A stretch of 64,000 bases of DNA from Pseudomonas brassicacearum (lineage in GTDB: Bacteria; Pseudomonadota; Gammaproteobacteria; Pseudomonadales; Pseudomonadaceae), in contig NZ_MOBK01000006.1 in the NCBI RefSeq assembly GCF_003732265.1, positions 806,001 through 870,000 on the forward strand, read 5' to 3'. The notes below the pieces were generated by a model. It did no database searches. It saw nothing but the letters and a program-made list of their open reading frames with translations, and had not been told where the DNA came from. Of the stretch, positions 18,428 to 27,805 are shown piece by piece; position 1 is the stretch's first letter; the number at the start of each line of letters is the position of its first letter. The translations under genes and the position numbers were made by a program.

Positions 18428-19249
18428 TCAGGGCTTAGTTTTACGTCCGGCCATGTGTTTCAAATACCCCACCAGCATGTCCAGATCCGCATCAGGCAAC
18501 ACCTGCGCCGCAAACCCCGGCATCTTCGCCTGCGGCCACTGGCGCAAGCTCTGCGGATCACGGATATAGCGCTTCAAGAACTCCGCCCCGAAATACTCGG
18601 TCGGGCTATACGGAATATTCAAATCCGGCCCGAACTGCGCATCCCCGGCACCGTTCAATCGATGGCATGCCAGACAGTTCTTCTGGAACAACGCAAATCC
18701 CTGATTCACTGGATCGTTCGCCTTCAATGCCGGATCAGGCAGCAGGGCAGGGAAGCGCGCAGCCACCGACGCCAGGCGCTTGATGCTCGCGACCTGAAAC
18801 GGCCATTGCTCCGGGCTGATATTGCCGGCTTGCGGATCCGTCCAGACCAGATAAAACGGCCCGGCACCCGGCTTGCCTTCTGACAGCGCCGGCCACGGTT
18901 TGGCCGGGTCTTCAATCGCCAGCCACGCTCGCGCACCTTGGGTGTTGAGCAAAGGAGCCGCGGTCAACTCGGCGGCAAATCCGTCCAGCGCCACGGCTTG
19001 CAAATGGTCATCGGGCTTGATGCCGGTCAACAGCGCCGCCAGCGGCACCGCTTGATAGCTCATGTCCCGTTTGTAGGAAACGTCGTCGGTAATATGAAGG
19101 GTCTGGACTTGCGGGTGCTTGAGCAGTTCTTCGGTCTGCCAGGTGCGAGTGGTCGCGCCCAGCTCGAGGTTCAGCTGTGCGGCCAACAGAGGCGTGCTGA
19201 ACAGCATGGCCCCAAACAGAATGAGCTTTTTCAATAGATCGCCGTCCAT
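18428..19249 (-). CDS. Periplasmic mono-haem cytochrome c with N-terminal accessory domain
   Basis: A 273-residue protein from MDGDLLKKLILFG. A signal peptide ends near LLAA. An N-terminal domain of about 160 residues resembles the sulfite-oxidase-type molybdopterin fold in general pattern but has no clear cofactor Cys. The C-terminal class I cytochrome c domain has the haem site CLACH and the distal Met in KMPGF. It would be a periplasmic electron carrier. No oxidoreductase partner lies beside it; the next gene on the strand is a 31-residue membrane peptide. Confidence 0.85.
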   Translation of the reverse strand: MDGDLLKKLILFGAMLFSTPLLAAQLNLELGATTRTWQTEELLKHPQVQTLHITDDVSYKRDMSYQAVPLAALLTGIKPDDHLQAVALDGFAAELTAAPLLNTQGARAWLAIEDPAKPWPALSEGKPGAGPFYLVWTDPQAGNISPEQWPFQVASIKRLASVAARFPALLPDPALKANDPVNQGFALFQKNCLACHRLNGAGDAQFGPDLNIPYSPTEYFGAEFLKRYIRDPQSLRQWPQAKMPGFAAQVLPDADLDMLVGYLKHMAGRKTKP

Positions 19250-19355
19250 GTCGTGGAAGTGCCTAAAGGTTGGCACACCCACGCTGGCCCGGGTAGCGGG
19301 CCAGTCACATTTTTGGAATGACGATATAAATACCTGACACCGTTTTATTTACCGA

Positions 19356-19451
19356 CTAGCCAATCACCTTGGTCAGATTCGGCAAAATCAACAACAGCGT
19401 AGTGGCGAAAAGAATGAGCCCGGCTTGACGTACTTTCGAATGTTTGAACAT
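19356..19451 (-). CDS. 31-residue single-span membrane peptide
   Basis: MFKHSKVRQAGLILFATTLL begins a peptide with a basic N-terminus followed by one hydrophobic helix and the end LPNLTKVIG. AAGGCGG lies about 8 nt upstream of the ATG. A longer in-frame ORF reaches 19574, but the added 41 residues lack a ribosome-binding site. It lies about 100 bp upstream of the cytochrome gene on the same strand. It could be an assembly or small-subunit peptide; this is inference. Confidence 0.55.
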   Translation of the reverse strand: MFKHSKVRQAGLILFATTLLLILPNLTKVIG

Positions 19452-19841
19452 GGCTTGACCGCCTTTTTTGTTATTTCCTGATGCCTGCCTGCATATCTCC
19501 ATGACGGCAGAGCGGTGCACTTCCTGTAGGACGAGCGCCTCGGCAAAACCCGACGACAACTTCGTACACTTCACCTTAGAGCCCGCGTCACTCGTGGTTT
19601 AGATCCATTTCGTATGGAACTACCGGAAAAAGCTATTAAAACGGCATGAGGCTTATTGCCAGCTTCTTGGGCGCCCTATTGCTAGACACTTCCGGCTCTT
19701 GAATCGGTTAAGCCGGTAGCTCGCTACCGTCCGTCTGAGCGTGTCCGTCAACGTCGATGAGCACTGCGGTCATTGAATCCACGGTCGCCCGGCATAAGAG
19801 TGAGCACTCAGTTTTCACTCACCGCCAGGTTCGAGGACGTC
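19452..19841. promoter_or_regulatory. Regulatory gap before the beta-oxidation operon
   Basis: 390 bp without a convincing gene. It includes a perfect inverted repeat CGGTAGC-TC-GCTACCG at 19714-19729, about 115 bp upstream of the thiolase start. That is a plausible operator for a dimeric repressor of the fatty-acid operon, but no regulator gene is adjacent. Confidence 0.45.
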
Positions 19842-21047
19842 ATGACCCAAGCTTTGATTTTCGACGCGTTACGCACGCCCCGTGGCAAAGGCAAGGCCGA
19901 TGGCGCCTTGCACAGCGTCAAACCGGTCAATCTGGTGGCCGGTTTGCTCACGGCGCTGCAACAGCGCACCTCGCTCGATACCAGCCAGGTCGATGACGTG
20001 GTGCTCGGCTGCGTGACGCCGATTGGTGATCAAGGCTCCGATATCGCCAAGACCGCGACCCAGGTGGCGGATTGGGACGTCAGCGTCTCGGGCGTGCAGA
20101 TCAACCGCTTCTGCGCTTCGGGCCTTGAGGCGGTGAACCTCGGCGCGATGAAGGTGCGCTCCGGTTTCGAAGACCTGGTGGTGGTCGGCGGGGTCGAGTC
20201 GATGTCCCGCGTGCCGATGGGCAGCGATGGCGGGGCCTGGGCGCTGGACCCGGAAACCAATCTGCACAGCCATTTCACTCCGCAAGGCGTGGGCGCCGAC
20301 CTGATCGCCACCCTCGAAGGGTTCAGCCGCCAGGACGTCGATGCCTACGCGCTGCACTCGCAACAGAAAGCGGCGCGGGCTCGGGCGAACGGTTCGTTCA
20401 ACAAGTCGCTGGTGCCGGTGCAGGATCAGAACGGCATCATCCTGCTCGATCACGATGAGTTCATTCGCGCCGACTCCACGCTGGAAGGCCTGGGCAAGCT
20501 CAAGCCGAGTTTCGAGATGATGGGGCAAATGGGCTTCGACGCCACGGCGTTGCGCGTCTACAGCCATGTCGAGCGGATCAATCACGTGCACACGCCGGGC
20601 AATAGCTCCGGGATCGTCGATGGCGCAGCGCTGATGCTGATCGGTTCCGAAGCCAAGGGCCGGGCGCTGGGCCTGCAGCCTCGGGCGCGAATCGTTGCCA
20701 CGGCGGTCACCAGCACCGATCCGACCATCATGCTCACCGGCCCGGCACCGGCCACCCGTAAAGCGCTGGCCAAGGCCGGCCTGCGGGTGGACGACATCGA
20801 TCTGTTCGAAGTCAACGAAGCGTTCGCCTCGGTGGTGCTCAAGTTCATCAAGGACATGGCCATCGATCCGGACAAGGTCAACGTCAATGGCGGCTCCATC
20901 GCCATGGGCCATCCGCTGGGCGCCACGGGCTGCGCGATTCTCGGCACGTTGCTCGATGAGCTGGAAACCCGGCGCCTGCGCTATGGCCTCGCGACGCTGT
21001 GTGTCGGTGGCGGCATGGGCATTGCCACCATCATCGAACGCCTCTGA
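19842..21047 (+). CDS. Acetyl-CoA C-acyltransferase (thiolase)
   Basis: A 401-residue degradative-type thiolase from [18 protein letters not shown], with GAGGA upstream; an earlier in-frame Met adds 23 atypical residues. The nucleophile Cys is in [13 protein letters not shown] (about residue 89), the catalytic His in [14 protein letters not shown] and the second Cys in TLCVGGGMG. It cleaves 3-ketoacyl-CoA. Its partner gene, 27 bp downstream, supplies hydratase and dehydrogenase activity. This resembles the FadI/FadJ-type pair rather than the FadBA complex, where the order is reversed. Confidence 0.92.
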   Translation: MTQALIFDALRTPRGKGKADGALHSVKPVNLVAGLLTALQQRTSLDTSQVDDVVLGCVTPIGDQGSDIAKTATQVADWDVSVSGVQINRFCASGLEAVNLGAMKVRSGFEDLVVVGGVESMSRVPMGSDGGAWALDPETNLHSHFTPQGVGADLIATLEGFSRQDVDAYALHSQQKAARARANGSFNKSLVPVQDQNGIILLDHDEFIRADSTLEGLGKLKPSFEMMGQMGFDATALRVYSHVERINHVHTPGNSSGIVDGAALMLIGSEAKGRALGLQPRARIVATAVTSTDPTIMLTGPAPATRKALAKAGLRVDDIDLFEVNEAFASVVLKFIKDMAIDPDKVNVNGGSIAMGHPLGATGCAILGTLLDELETRRLRYGLATLCVGGGMGIATIIERL

Positions 21048-21074
21048 GCCCCCGACTTCCAAGGAAACATGTTC

Positions 21075-23219
21075 ATGACTGAAGCCATTCGTTACGAAAA
21101 GGGCCAGGACCAGATCGTCGTCCTGACCATCGACATGCCGGGCCAGAGCGCCAACACCATGAACGCGGTCTACCGCGAAGCCATGGCCGCCTGCGTCGCC
21201 CGGCTGGTCGCTGAAAAAGACAGCATCGCCGGGGTCATCATCACCTCGGCGAAGAAGACGTTCTTTGCCGGCGGCGACCTCAATGAACTGATCAAGGTCG
21301 GCAAACCCGAAGCCAAAGCGTTCTACGACATGGTGCTGACCCTCAAAGGCCAATTGCGCACCCTGGAAACCCTCGGCAAACCGGTGGTGGCTGCGATCAA
21401 CGGCGCCGCGTTGGGTGGCGGTTGGGAAATCTGCCTGGCGTGCCATCACCGCGTGGCGCTGGACAATCCGTCCGTGCAACTCGGCCTGCCGGAAGTCACA
21501 CTCGGCTTGCTGCCGGGCGGCGGCGGGGTGGTGCGCATGGTGCGGATGCTGGGCATCGAGAAAGCCTTGCCCTACCTGCTGGAAGGCAAAAAAGTCCGGC
21601 CACAACAGGCGCTGCAGGCGGGGTTGATTGACGAGCTGGCGAAGGATCCTGGCGAACTGCTGAGCAAGGCGCGGGCCTGGATTCTGGACAATCCGACGGC
21701 GGTACAACGCTGGGACGTGAAGGGTTATCAGATCCCCGGCGGAACCCCATCCAACCCGAAAGTCGCGCAGATGCTCGCCATCGCGCCCTCCATCCTGCGC
21801 AGCAAAACCCAAGGCTGCATGCCCGCGCCGGAGAAAATCCTCTGCGCGGCGGTTGAAGGCGCCCAAGTGGATTTCGACACGGCACACCTGATCGAAACCC
21901 GCTACTTCACTGAGTTGACCACCGGCCAAGTCTCGAAAAACCTGATCGGCACCTTCTGGTTCCAACTCAACGAGATCAATGCCGGCGGCTCGCGGCCGCA
22001 AGGTTTTGCGCCTTACGTGACGCAAAAAGTCGGGGTGCTCGGCGCCGGGATGATGGGCGCGGGCATCGCGTTTGTCAGCGCATCGGCGGGCATCGAGGTG
22101 GTGCTCAAGGACATCACCTTGGCGGCAGCGGAGAAGGGCAAGGCCCATTCGGCAGCGTTGCTGGACAAGAAAGTCGCGCGCGGCCAGATGATTGCCGAGC
22201 AACGCGAGGCGATTCTGGCGCGGATCCGCACCACGGAAAACGATGCGGACCTGGCCGGTTGCGATCTGATTATCGAAGCGGTGTTCGAAGACCGTGAGCT
22301 CAAAGCCAAGGTCTCGTCAGCCGCACAAAAAATCGTCGGGCCGGATGCGGTGATCGCTTCCAACACCTCGACGTTGCCGATCAGCGGCCTGGCCACTGCG
22401 GTGCCGGACCAGAGCAAATTCATCGGCCTGCACTTCTTCAGTCCCGTGGAAAAAATGCCGCTGGTGGAAATCATCAAAGGCGCCAATACCAGCGACGAAA
22501 CCCTGGCTCGAGGCTTCGATTTCGTCCTGCAAATCAAGAAAACCCCGATCGTGGTCAATGACAGTCGCGGCTTCTTTACCTCGCGGGTGTTCGGCACCTT
22601 CACCAACGAAGGCATCGCCATGCTCGGCGAAGGCGTCAGCGCACCGATGATAGAAACCGAAGCACGCAAGGCCGGCATGCCCATCGGGCCGCTGGCGATT
22701 TCTGACGAAGTTTCCCTCAGCCTCATGAGCCATATCCGCCAACAAACGGCCAAAGACCTGCAAGCCGAAGGGAAACCGCTGACAGAGCATCCGGCATTTG
22801 CGGTGATCGACTTGCTGCTCAATGAATACAAACGCCCCGGTAAAGCGGCAGGCGGCGGCTTCTACGAATACCCGGCCGCTGGCCAGAAACATCTGTGGCC
22901 AGAGCTGAAAAGCCGTTTCGAGAAGCCAGACGGGCAGATTTCGCCAAAGGATGTGCGTGATCGCCTGCTGTTCGTGCAAGCCATCGAAACCGTGCGCTGT
23001 GTGGAGGAGGGCGTGCTGACGTCGACGGCGGACGCCAACGTCGGTTCGATCTTCGGCATCGGTTTCGCGGCCTGGACCGGCGGCGCGCTGCAATTCATCA
23101 ATCAGTACGGCGTGCAAGACTTCGTCGCCCGTGCCCAATACCTGGCCGCGCAGTATGGCGAACGCTTCAATCCGCCAGCGTTGTTGCTGGAAAAAGCCGC
23201 CAAGGGGGAGACGTTTTAA
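21075..23219 (+). CDS. Multifunctional enoyl-CoA hydratase / 3-hydroxyacyl-CoA dehydrogenase
   Basis: About 714 residues. The N-terminal crotonase domain (about 1-190) has the oxyanion loop FFAGGDLNEL and GAALGGGWEICLACH. The NAD-binding domain starts near 320 with VLGAGMMGAGIAFVSASAG, and the dehydrogenase motif is LHFFSPVEKMPLVEII. A C-terminal HAD domain contains GGGFYEYP. Two starts are possible (21069 and 21075); AAGGA is nine bases from the second and only three from the first, so I chose the second. It forms a beta-oxidation pair with the thiolase upstream. Confidence 0.92.
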   Translation: MTEAIRYEKGQDQIVVLTIDMPGQSANTMNAVYREAMAACVARLVAEKDSIAGVIITSAKKTFFAGGDLNELIKVGKPEAKAFYDMVLTLKGQLRTLETLGKPVVAAINGAALGGGWEICLACHHRVALDNPSVQLGLPEVTLGLLPGGGGVVRMVRMLGIEKALPYLLEGKKVRPQQALQAGLIDELAKDPGELLSKARAWILDNPTAVQRWDVKGYQIPGGTPSNPKVAQMLAIAPSILRSKTQGCMPAPEKILCAAVEGAQVDFDTAHLIETRYFTELTTGQVSKNLIGTFWFQLNEINAGGSRPQGFAPYVTQKVGVLGAGMMGAGIAFVSASAGIEVVLKDITLAAAEKGKAHSAALLDKKVARGQMIAEQREAILARIRTTENDADLAGCDLIIEAVFEDRELKAKVSSAAQKIVGPDAVIASNTSTLPISGLATAVPDQSKFIGLHFFSPVEKMPLVEIIKGANTSDETLARGFDFVLQIKKTPIVVNDSRGFFTSRVFGTFTNEGIAMLGEGVSAPMIETEARKAGMPIGPLAISDEVSLSLMSHIRQQTAKDLQAEGKPLTEHPAFAVIDLLLNEYKRPGKAAGGGFYEYPAAGQKHLWPELKSRFEKPDGQISPKDVRDRLLFVQAIETVRCVEEGVLTSTADANVGSIFGIGFAAWTGGALQFINQYGVQDFVARAQYLAAQYGERFNPPALLLEKAAKGETF

Positions 23220-23314
23220 GGGACCGGTGACGCCTCGCAGGGCTTGCCTTGGAACGGTGTTTCGAGGCAGGCTCTGGGGTGTGCATTATTCCCATCACGT
23301 GTCAGGTATTTTTT

Positions 23315-24037
23315 ATGTCGTTACGCATCTGCATTCTGGAAACCGACATCCTGCGTCCAGAATTGGTCGACCAATATCAGGGCTACGGGCAGATGTTCAA
23401 GCACCTGTTTTCGCAGCAACCTATCGCGGCCGAGTTCACGGTCTACAACGTGATGCAGGGCGAATACCCAAGCGATGACCTGACCTTCGACGCTTATCTG
23501 GTCACCGGCAGCAAGGCTGACTCCTTCGGCACCGACCCGTGGATCGAAACCCTCAGGAAATACCTGCTGACCCGCTACGAACGCGGCGACAAACTCCTGG
23601 GCGTGTGTTTCGGCCATCAGTTGCTGGCGCTGTTGCTGGGCGGCAAAAGCGAACGTGCCACCCAAGGCTGGGGCGTTGGCACCCACAGTTACAAACTCGC
23701 GGCCAAGGCGCCGTGGATGAGCCCGGTCAGGGAAGAGTTGACCTTGTTGATCAGCCACCAGGACCAGGTGACTTCGCTACCGGAAAACGCCACGGTCATC
23801 GCCTCCAGCGATTTCTGCCCGTTCGCGGCTTATCACATCAATGATCAAGTGCTGTGCTTCCAGGGACATCCGGAATTCATTCACGATTATTCGCGCGCGC
23901 TGCTGGAAATTCGTCAGCAAGCGCTGGGTGAGCAAATCTATTCGAAAGGCGTGAAGAGCCTTGAGCATGAGCATCATGGCGCTACGGTTGCGGAGTGGAT
24001 GATGCGGTTTGTGGCGCACAAGCCAGAAACGGTCTGA
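23315..24037 (+). CDS. Class I glutamine amidotransferase
   Basis: A 240-residue stand-alone GATase from MSLRICILETD. The catalytic Cys is C98 in GVCFGHQLLALLLGG, and the His/Glu pair is in CFQGHPEF. It resembles GMP-synthase-like amidotransferases and the gamma-glutamyl hydrolases seen beside polyamine genes, but no synthetase domain or partner is adjacent. Upstream Met codons give an extension without family similarity. No strong ribosome-binding site is visible (ggtatttttt). Confidence 0.85.
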   Translation: MSLRICILETDILRPELVDQYQGYGQMFKHLFSQQPIAAEFTVYNVMQGEYPSDDLTFDAYLVTGSKADSFGTDPWIETLRKYLLTRYERGDKLLGVCFGHQLLALLLGGKSERATQGWGVGTHSYKLAAKAPWMSPVREELTLLISHQDQVTSLPENATVIASSDFCPFAAYHINDQVLCFQGHPEFIHDYSRALLEIRQQALGEQIYSKGVKSLEHEHHGATVAEWMMRFVAHKPETV

Positions 24038-24067
24038 CGAGCACAATACCTGCGGTGAGGGACTTTC

Positions 24068-24186
24068 TGTGGCGAGGGAGCTTGCTCCCGCTCGGCTGCG
24101 CAGCAGTCGTCAGTGAGGCAACGCGATTTGTCTGAAGAATGTTGGGGGCATTTCGCACCCCAGCGGGAGCAAGCTCCCTCGCCACA
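24068..24186. repeat. REP-like inverted repeat, GTGGCGAGGGAGCTTGC type
   Basis: Arms TGTGGCGAGGGAGCTTGCTC and its complement, with a second inner inverted segment. It is the same family as the repeat at 2246 and lies between the convergent amidotransferase and corA. Confidence 0.85.
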
Positions 24187-24199
24187 GAGAACCCAGCCG

Positions 24200-25171
24200 T
24201 TACAACCATCCGGATTTTTTGAAACTCGCCCACAACCCCGTGCATCCCAGCGCAATAAACCCCAGAACCCCGAAGTACCCGTAATGCCACGCCAGCTCCG
24301 GCATGTTCTGAAAGTTCATCCCGTAAATCCCGGCCACTGCCGTCGGAAACGCCAAAATCGCCGCCCACGCTGCAAACTTGCGCTGCACCACGCTCTGGCG
24401 TGAAGCCTCCAGCAACACCCCCACCTCAATCGTCTGACTGGCAATGTCGGCCAGGGTCGTCAGGTCTTCCATCTGCCGAGTCACATGGATCTGCACATCC
24501 CGAAAATACGGGCGCATGTTCTTGTCGATGAACGGGAAGTTCAGCTTCTGCAGTTCCTCACCGATCTCGACCATCGGCGCCGCATAACGCCGCAGACGCA
24601 ATACGTCCCGGCGCAGGCCGTGCAGTTTCTGGATGTCATGTTCATTCAGCGCACTGCACAACACGTTGCGTTCCAGCTCATCGATCTCGGCGTGGATCGC
24701 TTCGCCCACGGGCTGGTAGTTTTCGATCACGAAGTCGAGGAGGGCGTAGAGGACAAAGTCTTCCCCGTGCTCCAGCAGCAACGGACGCGCCTCACAACGC
24801 TGTCGGACATAGGCGTAGGACGCCGAATGTCCGTTGCGCGCGGTAATGATGTAACCATTACCGGCAAAGATATGCGTCTCGATGAACTCAAGTTTGCCTT
24901 CCTTGCGAATCGGCGAGTACGTGACGATAAACAGTGCGTCGCCAAAGGTTTCGAGCTTCGGCCGGCTGTGCTTTTCCAGGGCATCTTCGATCGCCAGTTC
25001 GTGCAGGTTGAACTGGCGTTGCAGGTTGGCCAGTTCCTGGGCGTCCGGCTCTTCGAGGCCGATCCAGACAAAGTGGTCGGGTTTTGCGGCCCAGGCAGCG
25101 CCTTCGTCGAGGGTGATATTGGTGACTTTCTTACCGGCGCTGTAAACCGCAGCAGCAACAACTCTACCCAT
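24200..25171 (-). CDS. corA: CorA-family magnesium/cobalt transporter
   Basis: A 323-residue CorA/Mrs2-type channel. A long alpha/beta N-terminal cytoplasmic domain is followed by a helical stalk (EIDELERNVLCSALNEHDIQ). Two C-terminal transmembrane helices are joined by the defining YGMNF motif (AGIYGMNFQNMPE), which forms the pore loop. The acidic MPE loop and basic KKSGWL tail are typical. It imports Mg2+ across the inner membrane. Confidence 0.92.
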   Translation of the reverse strand: MGRVVAAAVYSAGKKVTNITLDEGAAWAAKPDHFVWIGLEEPDAQELANLQRQFNLHELAIEDALEKHSRPKLETFGDALFIVTYSPIRKEGKLEFIETHIFAGNGYIITARNGHSASYAYVRQRCEARPLLLEHGEDFVLYALLDFVIENYQPVGEAIHAEIDELERNVLCSALNEHDIQKLHGLRRDVLRLRRYAAPMVEIGEELQKLNFPFIDKNMRPYFRDVQIHVTRQMEDLTTLADIASQTIEVGVLLEASRQSVVQRKFAAWAAILAFPTAVAGIYGMNFQNMPELAWHYGYFGVLGFIALGCTGLWASFKKSGWL

Positions 25172-25290
25172 GATTCAGGTTCACTTCTTATTAGCAGGTG
25201 GCAGTGGCAGGCAATCTTGAGCTTAGCCTTGTCTGATGCTTCAGAGTGAGCGAACTCTGCATAGTTCGCAGGCAAAAGTTCGCAGGCAAA

Positions 25291-25321
25291 AGAAAACCCG
25301 CACCAGGCGGGTTTCTTTTTA
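25291..25321 (-). terminator. Bidirectional intrinsic terminator of plsC
   Basis: AAACCCGC-ACCAG-GCGGGTTT is flanked by an A-rich tract on the left and T-rich on the right. On the minus strand it follows directly on the plsC stop. Confidence 0.85.
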
Positions 25322-26041
25322 CGCGGCTTGCAGTTGCCGATCCATCGAAGCGATGCACTCGCGCATCTGTTCGCGGCACTGGGCCATCAGCAGGGGCATG
25401 TCGTCCAGGCTCAATCCCGCTGTCGGAATCGCCGGCAACGAACGGATCAGAATTTTCCCACTGCGCCAGCGGTTCAATCGCATGTGTTTGACGTAACTGC
25501 TGACACACACCGGCACGATCGGCACGCCGGCAGCAATCGCCATCTGGAACGCGCCTTTCTTGAACGGCAGCAACTCTTCGCCAAGGTTGCGCGTGCCTTC
25601 CGGGAAGACCCAGATCGACGTGTCTTCATGCTGCAAGGTGTGTGTGGTGGTCAGCATCGACTGGCGCGCCTTGTGCGCGTTGCCGCGGTCGATCAATACG
25701 TTACCGGCCAGCCAGAACAACTGCCCGAACAGCGGCACCCACTTCAGGCTCTTTTTGCCGATGCACACGGTACGGCGGGGCACCACGTTGCCGAATACAA
25801 ACAGGTCGTAGTTGGACTGGTGATTGGCGATGATCACGCAGCTGTCAGGCTTGTCCATCAAGGGACCGACATCGGCCTTCACCCGTAAACGCAAAATACA
25901 CATCGCCGGCCACGCATACAGGCGTGCGCACAAACGGCTGTTGTCCGGGTTGAACGGGCGGCACAGGCCCAGAATCACACCAAGCACACCGGCCAGAATA
26001 AAGTGCAGGCCCATCAAGAACATACGAAACACAAACAGCAT
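25319..26041 (-). CDS. plsC: 1-acyl-sn-glycerol-3-phosphate acyltransferase
   Basis: A 240-residue membrane-bound acyltransferase. It converts lysophosphatidic acid to phosphatidic acid at the inner membrane. An N-terminal hydrophobic helix (FILAGVLGVILGL) is followed by the catalytic HX4D box in NHQSNYD and the FPEGTRN substrate-binding box. Another lysophospholipid acyltransferase of the family is possible; PlsC is the best reading by size. It closes with a strong terminator. Confidence 0.9.
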   Translation of the reverse strand: MLFVFRMFLMGLHFILAGVLGVILGLCRPFNPDNSRLCARLYAWPAMCILRLRVKADVGPLMDKPDSCVIIANHQSNYDLFVFGNVVPRRTVCIGKKSLKWVPLFGQLFWLAGNVLIDRGNAHKARQSMLTTTHTLQHEDTSIWVFPEGTRNLGEELLPFKKGAFQMAIAAGVPIVPVCVSSYVKHMRLNRWRSGKILIRSLPAIPTAGLSLDDMPLLMAQCREQMRECIASMDRQLQAA

Positions 26042-26207
26042 TTACAGGCCCCACCGGGACAAAAGGTGGCGCAGTGTACGGATGTGCACTGTTTTCGGCA
26101 ATTGCCGCTATAGAGGAGGGAGATAGGCGATGTTTGTGCGCATGTTTCCGACTTGTGGGTCAGACGCGTTCTAGAGCGGTTATAGAGTTTTCAACACGGC
26201 GCGTAAG

Positions 26208-26237
26208 AAAAAGCCCGACACGACGGTCGGGCTTTTC
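26208..26237 (-). terminator. Intrinsic terminator of the crotonase gene
   Basis: AAAGCCCGAC / GTCGGGCTTT with a 6-nt loop is followed by T residues on either strand. It sits 19 bp beyond the stop at 26256. Confidence 0.85.
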
Positions 26238-26255
26238 GGTGCAGCGCGTCCGGGC

Positions 26256-26945
26256 TTAGCCCAAGTGTTGCTGATCGAGGATGATTGCGTTGTCCAGCGT
26301 CTCCAGCAGCGCCTTGCGTACTTTCAACTTGGTGTTCTTGTGCGCGGTCATGTTGATCTTCTTCAACTGACGAGCGGCTGCCAGTGCAGCACCTTCCAGC
26401 TCTTCGGCCGAGACCACCACGTCGAGGAAACCTGCGTCCACGGCGCTCTTCGGATTGAACATCTCGCCATTGATCACCGAGCGATGCAGCGCAGCCTTGC
26501 TCAGGCGATCACGGGCGATCTCGATACCGGCGTGGTGCATGGTCATGCCGATCTGCACTTCGTTCAGGCCAATGCTGAACGGGCCATCAACCCCAATGCG
26601 GTAATCGGCCGACAACAGCAGGAACGCACCCTTGGCCACGGCATGCCCAGGGCACGCGACGATGACCGGGAACGGGTGCGACAGCAGGCGACGGGCCAGC
26701 GTCGAACCGGCAGTGACCAACGCCACGGCTTCTTTCGGGCCGGACGTCATCACCTTCAAATCATAACCACCGGACAGAATCCCCGGCGTACCGGTAATGA
26801 TCACCACCGCACGATCAGTCACTGCCTGATCCAGCGCAGCGTTAAAAGCGGCAATCACGTCGGGCGAGATGGCATTGACCTTGCCATTGCTCAAGGTCAG
26901 GGTCGCGATACCGTCTTCGAGATGGTAGGAAATCAACTCACTCAT
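26256..26945 (-). CDS. Crotonase/enoyl-CoA hydratase-family protein
   Basis: A 229-residue single-domain crotonase from MSELISYHLEDG, with AAGGA upstream; a longer in-frame start is unlikely. The oxyanion-hole peptides are GILSGGYDLKVM and CPGHAVAKGAFLLLSADYR. The catalytic Glu position near LNEVQIGMTMHHAG seems to be occupied, but the acid/base pair cannot be assigned with confidence. It would act on an acyl-CoA in the cytosol. It stands alone and is not linked to a beta-oxidation operon. Confidence 0.88.
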   Translation of the reverse strand: MSELISYHLEDGIATLTLSNGKVNAISPDVIAAFNAALDQAVTDRAVVIITGTPGILSGGYDLKVMTSGPKEAVALVTAGSTLARRLLSHPFPVIVACPGHAVAKGAFLLLSADYRIGVDGPFSIGLNEVQIGMTMHHAGIEIARDRLSKAALHRSVINGEMFNPKSAVDAGFLDVVVSAEELEGAALAAARQLKKINMTAHKNTKLKVRKALLETLDNAIILDQQHLG

Positions 26946-27186
26946 GACGCTATTCCTTGTATGAAAGTTGGGGCAGACGTTACCCACCGCGGCAGGCCAG
27001 GTAAAGCGCCGTGACTGACCCGCCAGTCACCCTTTCCCCGCCGGGCAAGCGTAGCCCGCCACATCCGCGGCGCATTCCCTTCTATATAGATGCAGGTGCG
27101 AAGCCGGAGATTGGCAGGTTTGCCATGAGCTCGAAACCGGTGGAACGACTAAAACGCTAAGCGCATGAAAATTCTGCAAAAAAAGT

Positions 27187-27222
27187 TTGCCATCGGAAAA
27201 GGTTTCGACTACATTAGCGCGC
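27187..27222 (+). promoter_or_regulatory. Sigma70 promoter of tRNA-Ser
   Basis: TTGCCA at 27187-27192, exactly 17 bp, then TACATT at 27210-27215. The next bases (AGCGCGCC) form a GC-rich discriminator, typical of stringently controlled stable-RNA promoters. The tRNA begins about 30 bp downstream. Confidence 0.75.
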
Positions 27223-27253
27223 CTCGACAGACAGAACTTGTTTGACGAGATAC

Positions 27254-27343
27254 GGTGAAGTGTCCGAGTGGCTTAAGGAGCACGCCTGGAAAGTGTGTAT
27301 ACAAGAAATTGTATCGAGAGTTCGAATCTCTCCTTCACCGCCA
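27254..27343 (+). tRNA. tRNA-Ser, anticodon GGA
   Basis: A 90-nt class II tRNA. The acceptor arms GGTGAAG and CTTCACC pair perfectly, with discriminator G and encoded CCA. The anticodon loop is CTGGAAA (GGA, reads UCC/UCU). A long variable arm follows, and the T-loop is GTTCGAATC. It is followed by a terminator and then by non-core DNA, so its 3' end is a plausible integration site. Confidence 0.95.
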
Positions 27344-27357
27344 CATTCAGTAAACGC

Positions 27358-27401
27358 AAGCCCCTGATTTTCCTAGAGAAAGTCGGGGGTTTGTGGTTTT
27401 T
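27358..27401 (+). terminator. Terminator after tRNA-Ser
   Basis: AAGCCCCTGA and TCGGGGGTTT arms with an AT-rich middle, followed by TTTTT. It lies 15 bp beyond the CCA end. Confidence 0.75.
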
Positions 27402-27547
27402 GGCGTCTGAAAAAAGGCCATATGGGACTGAGATGGGACTGGGGCTCTATTTTGGTGCGTAAATGGGGCTTGCCGAACGAGTGACTGACCTTCGCCGGCG
27501 ACGCGATGAGCTAGGCTTTTCCAAACCCAACTCCAAGGACGAATTCC

Positions 27548-27766
27548 ATGCCCTACGACTCAGACTCCAACATTGCCACGGCAGACGCTCTGACATTGCT
27601 GCTGCACAACCAGCATGCGCTTGGAGCGGCAATAGAGGAGGTCACGAAATGGCTTTCAGAGAATGGCGTAGAGACTGTTGCGGAAAATGCAATCGTGGCC
27701 ATGGAAACCTTGGACATGAACGCAAAGGCGATTACAGATGCGATTACGCTACTACGGCAGTCTTAG
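27548..27766 (+). CDS. Small acidic helical protein
   Basis: 72 residues, mostly helical and acidic, with the phrase LLLHNQHALGAAIEEVTKWLSENGVETVAENA. AAGGA lies 8 nt before the ATG. It has no recognised domain. The next gene begins 39 bp downstream, so the pair is probably co-transcribed. It could be a partner or immunity protein of that HEPN-like product, but that is only inferred from position. Confidence 0.65.
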   Translation: MPYDSDSNIATADALTLLLHNQHALGAAIEEVTKWLSENGVETVAENAIVAMETLDMNAKAITDAITLLRQS

Positions 27767-27805
27767 GGAGTCGCCCCATTAGGCACCATGAAGGGTTGGC
27801 ACAAC

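Noticed and set aside
19869..22202. A 777-codon open frame on the minus strand
   Set aside because: It runs antisense to the thiolase and multifunctional beta-oxidation genes, which have clear motifs. Its protein is rich in His, Arg and Gln, typical of shadow frames in GC-rich DNA.
27403..27480. The repeated words ATGGGACTG after the tRNA terminator, considered as an attachment core
   Set aside because: Only two short copies, 12 bp apart, and no match elsewhere in the window, so no attachment site can be claimed.
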